From positions 1,922,518-1,932,592 of the forward strand of contig CP070769.1 of assembly GCA_020347085.1 (NCBI GenBank): 10,075 nucleotides of DNA, in the 5' to 3' direction. The notes beneath the pieces were generated by a model, which searched no databases, was not told the origin of the DNA, and was given only the letters and a program-made list of their open reading frames with translations. Made by a program: the position numbers and the translations under genes. This DNA is from Desulfobacterales bacterium (GTDB taxonomy: Bacteria; Desulfobacterota; Desulfobacteria; Desulfobacterales; C00003060). Shown here piece after piece: positions 7,246 to 10,075 of this stretch (positions are counted from its first letter, which is position 1; the number at the start of each line of letters is the position of its first letter).

Positions 7246-8441
7246 CTAAGAAAGATTACCTATTCACTTCCGAATCGGTGACCGAAGGGCACCCTGACAA
7301 GGTGGCCGACCAGATATCGGACGCCATCCTGGACGGCATCTTGGAGCAGGACACAAAGGGTCGCGTGGCGTGTGAAACCCTTGTGACCACGGGCCTCGTT
7401 TTTATCGCCGGAGAGATCACGACGACCTGTTATGTGGATATGCCTCAGATCGTCCGGGATACGATTCAAGACATAGGCTACAATTCATCAACGATGGGTT
7501 TTGACTGGGAGACTTGCTCGGTGATCACCAGCATTGATCAGCAGTCTGCTGACATCGCACAGGGTGTGAATGGAAAAGGGCTTTTCAAGGAACAAGGAGC
7601 CGGTGACCAGGGGCTCATGTTCGGCTATGCATGCGACGAAACCCCTGAACTGATGCCCATGCCTATATGCTACGCACACAAACTCACAATGCGTCTGGCA
7701 CAGGTGCGTAAGAACGGGTCACTCGATTTTCTTCGCCCTGACGGCAAGTCGCAAATCACGATTCAATATGAAAAAGGCAAGCCAAAACGCGTGGAAGCCA
7801 TTGTGATTGCAGCACAGCACAGGGAGGACATCTCTTATTCTGCATTAAAAGAGGCCATCATCGAGGAAGTCATAAAGAAGGTTGTGCCCAAAAAAATGAT
7901 CGATGGAGACACCAAATATTTTATCAATACGACAGGGCGCTTCGTGGTTGGGGGACCTATGGGAGATGCCGGCCTGACCGGCAGAAAGATCATTGTGGAT
8001 ACTTACGGTGGCCAGGGGAGTCACGGGGGTGGCTGTTTTTCAGGCAAAGACCCGTCCAAGGTCGACCGGAGCGCCTCTTACATGGCAAGACATGTTGCTA
8101 AGAATATTGTAGCGGCAGGGATAGCCAGAAAATGTGAGGTGCAACTGGCTTACTCCATCGGTGTAGCCCGGCCTGTTTCCATTCTCGTTGATACTTTCGG
8201 AACCGAGGTGGTCTCCCGAGAACGGATCTGCGATATTGTCAACGAGGTGTGTGACCTCAGGCCAGCACCGATCATTGAATATTTGAACCTCCTGCGGCCA
8301 ATTTTCAAGAAGACAGCTTGTTACGGACATTTTGGCCGTAACGATCCAGACTTTACGTGGGAGAAGACCAATATGGTAGACGTACTCAAGGATAAGGCAG
8401 GCATAAAGAAGCCCAGGAAGAAAACGCGGTCCAAACGTTGA
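7242..8441 (+). CDS. metK: S-adenosylmethionine synthase (methionine adenosyltransferase)
   Basis: Makes S-adenosylmethionine from methionine and ATP, releasing phosphate and pyrophosphate; a cytosolic enzyme, normally a tetramer needing Mg and K ions. The 399-residue product is collinear with E. coli MetK. It has TSESVTEGHPDK at 9-20 (His17 and Asp19 in the ATP/metal site), GAGDQG at 119-124 (active-site loop), TGRFVVGGPMGDAGLTGRK at 231-249, the phosphate-binding glycine-rich stretch with FSGKDPSKVDRS around 262-277, and YGHFGR at 361-366. A very basic tail (KKPRKKTRSKR, 389-399) extends past the usual end. Start: ATG at 7242, overlapping the panD TGA as ATGA, with AAGGAGG just upstream. 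ahcY follows after 66 bp. There is no room for a SAM riboswitch between panD and metK. Assignment certain. Confidence 0.97.
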   Translation: MTKKDYLFTSESVTEGHPDKVADQISDAILDGILEQDTKGRVACETLVTTGLVFIAGEITTTCYVDMPQIVRDTIQDIGYNSSTMGFDWETCSVITSIDQQSADIAQGVNGKGLFKEQGAGDQGLMFGYACDETPELMPMPICYAHKLTMRLAQVRKNGSLDFLRPDGKSQITIQYEKGKPKRVEAIVIAAQHREDISYSALKEAIIEEVIKKVVPKKMIDGDTKYFINTTGRFVVGGPMGDAGLTGRKIIVDTYGGQGSHGGGCFSGKDPSKVDRSASYMARHVAKNIVAAGIARKCEVQLAYSIGVARPVSILVDTFGTEVVSRERICDIVNEVCDLRPAPIIEYLNLLRPIFKKTACYGHFGRNDPDFTWEKTNMVDVLKDKAGIKKPRKKTRSKR

Positions 8442-8507
8442 CGCGTGGGCAGTGGTTGATCGGAGAAGGAGCATATAAGGGAATGGAGAGAGGAAAGGAA
8501 GGTTTGA
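8442..8507 (+). other. metK-ahcY intergenic spacer
   Basis: A purine-rich 66-bp spacer ending in the ahcY ribosome binding site: GGAAGG at 8497-8502, 5 nt before the ATG. No promoter, terminator, or match to the SAH-riboswitch pattern is visible, so metK and ahcY are probably cotranscribed. Confidence 0.5.
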
Positions 8508-9764
<1,257 letters not shown>

Positions 9765-10075
9765 GGGGGCGTCTCGCACGCTCTATTCCCATGCGCTGAA
9801 GGGTGTATTAGGGCTTCTTGAAGTACTGGGTCTAAGGAACTGGTATTCGGTGCAAGGCCTTAGGCATAAGGCAAAATGCTTCTCCCCTGTCACCTTGCGC
9901 CGTGAACATTGCGCCAGTCACTTGTCATCCATCATCCTCGTACTTCATGAGTGCGATGCTCCCTGGCCCGGACCTGGTTTTTTAGGCTTTATCCTAGTGT
10001 CATGTCTCAAAAGAAAGTTTAAATAGTCTTAGGCAGCTTAAAGTTTTTTCCGAACGACATTGAGCGTTTTTGGAC
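9765..10075. other. Gene-free stretch downstream of ahcY
   Basis: No coding frame here looks real. A perfect 6-bp stem with a 4-nt loop, GCCTTAGGCATAAGGC (9857-9872), has no T-run after it and is not a standard terminator. TTGCGCC occurs twice (near 9894 and 9910). A T-run at 9978-9983 follows no convincing GC-rich stem. The last 75 bp or so, from GTGTCATGTCTC onward, are AT-richer and could be the leader or edge of whatever lies beyond the window. No clear promoter. Confidence 0.4.

Noticed and set aside
8442..8507. Possible SAH riboswitch ahead of ahcY
   Set aside because: The spacer is purine-rich and shows neither the conserved core nor the stems of that riboswitch.

Overview
The window looks like ordinary chromosomal DNA of a Gram-negative bacterium, probably an anaerobic deltaproteobacterium (Desulfobacterota). 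That placement is an inference. It rests on a PlsB-family membrane acyltransferase, an exported M16 zinc protease, and a short S-adenosylhomocysteine hydrolase of the archaeal/Thermotoga type next to metK. Base composition looks roughly even throughout. I see no tRNA, rRNA, CRISPR array, phage or complete insertion sequence.

Layout. Positions 1-280 are non-coding. Positions 281-2932 (+) encode a long PlsB-like glycerol-3-phosphate acyltransferase. It converges, across 39 bp, on a 908-residue secreted two-domain M16 metalloprotease at 2972-5698 (-). A divergent intergenic region (5699-5896) carries a convincing sigma70-type promoter for each direction. From about 5897 to 9764 four + strand genes follow: panC, panD, metK and ahcY. 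The last 311 bp hold no gene that I can support.

How the genes work together. PanD decarboxylates aspartate to beta-alanine, and PanC condenses beta-alanine with pantoate to give pantothenate, the CoA precursor. MetK makes S-adenosylmethionine, and AhcY removes the S-adenosylhomocysteine left after methyl transfer, so metK-ahcY is the core of the activated methyl cycle. panD and metK overlap by 4 bp (ATGA), which ties the two pathways into one probable transcription unit. PlsB makes lysophosphatidic acid at the inner membrane; the M16 protease should act in the periplasm.

No new multi-gene system is evident. The points most worth a second look are: (1) panC has no usable ATG, and its only well-placed Shine-Dalgarno lies just before an ATC codon that would give a family-typical N-terminus; (2) PanD carries Lys where E. 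coli has Asn72; (3) a compact set of mutually exclusive inverted repeats supplies the panC stop codon and lies ahead of a panD start that has no Shine-Dalgarno; (4) AhcY lacks the usual C-terminal Lys/Tyr tail; (5) the PlsB-like enzyme has an enlarged N-terminal region.
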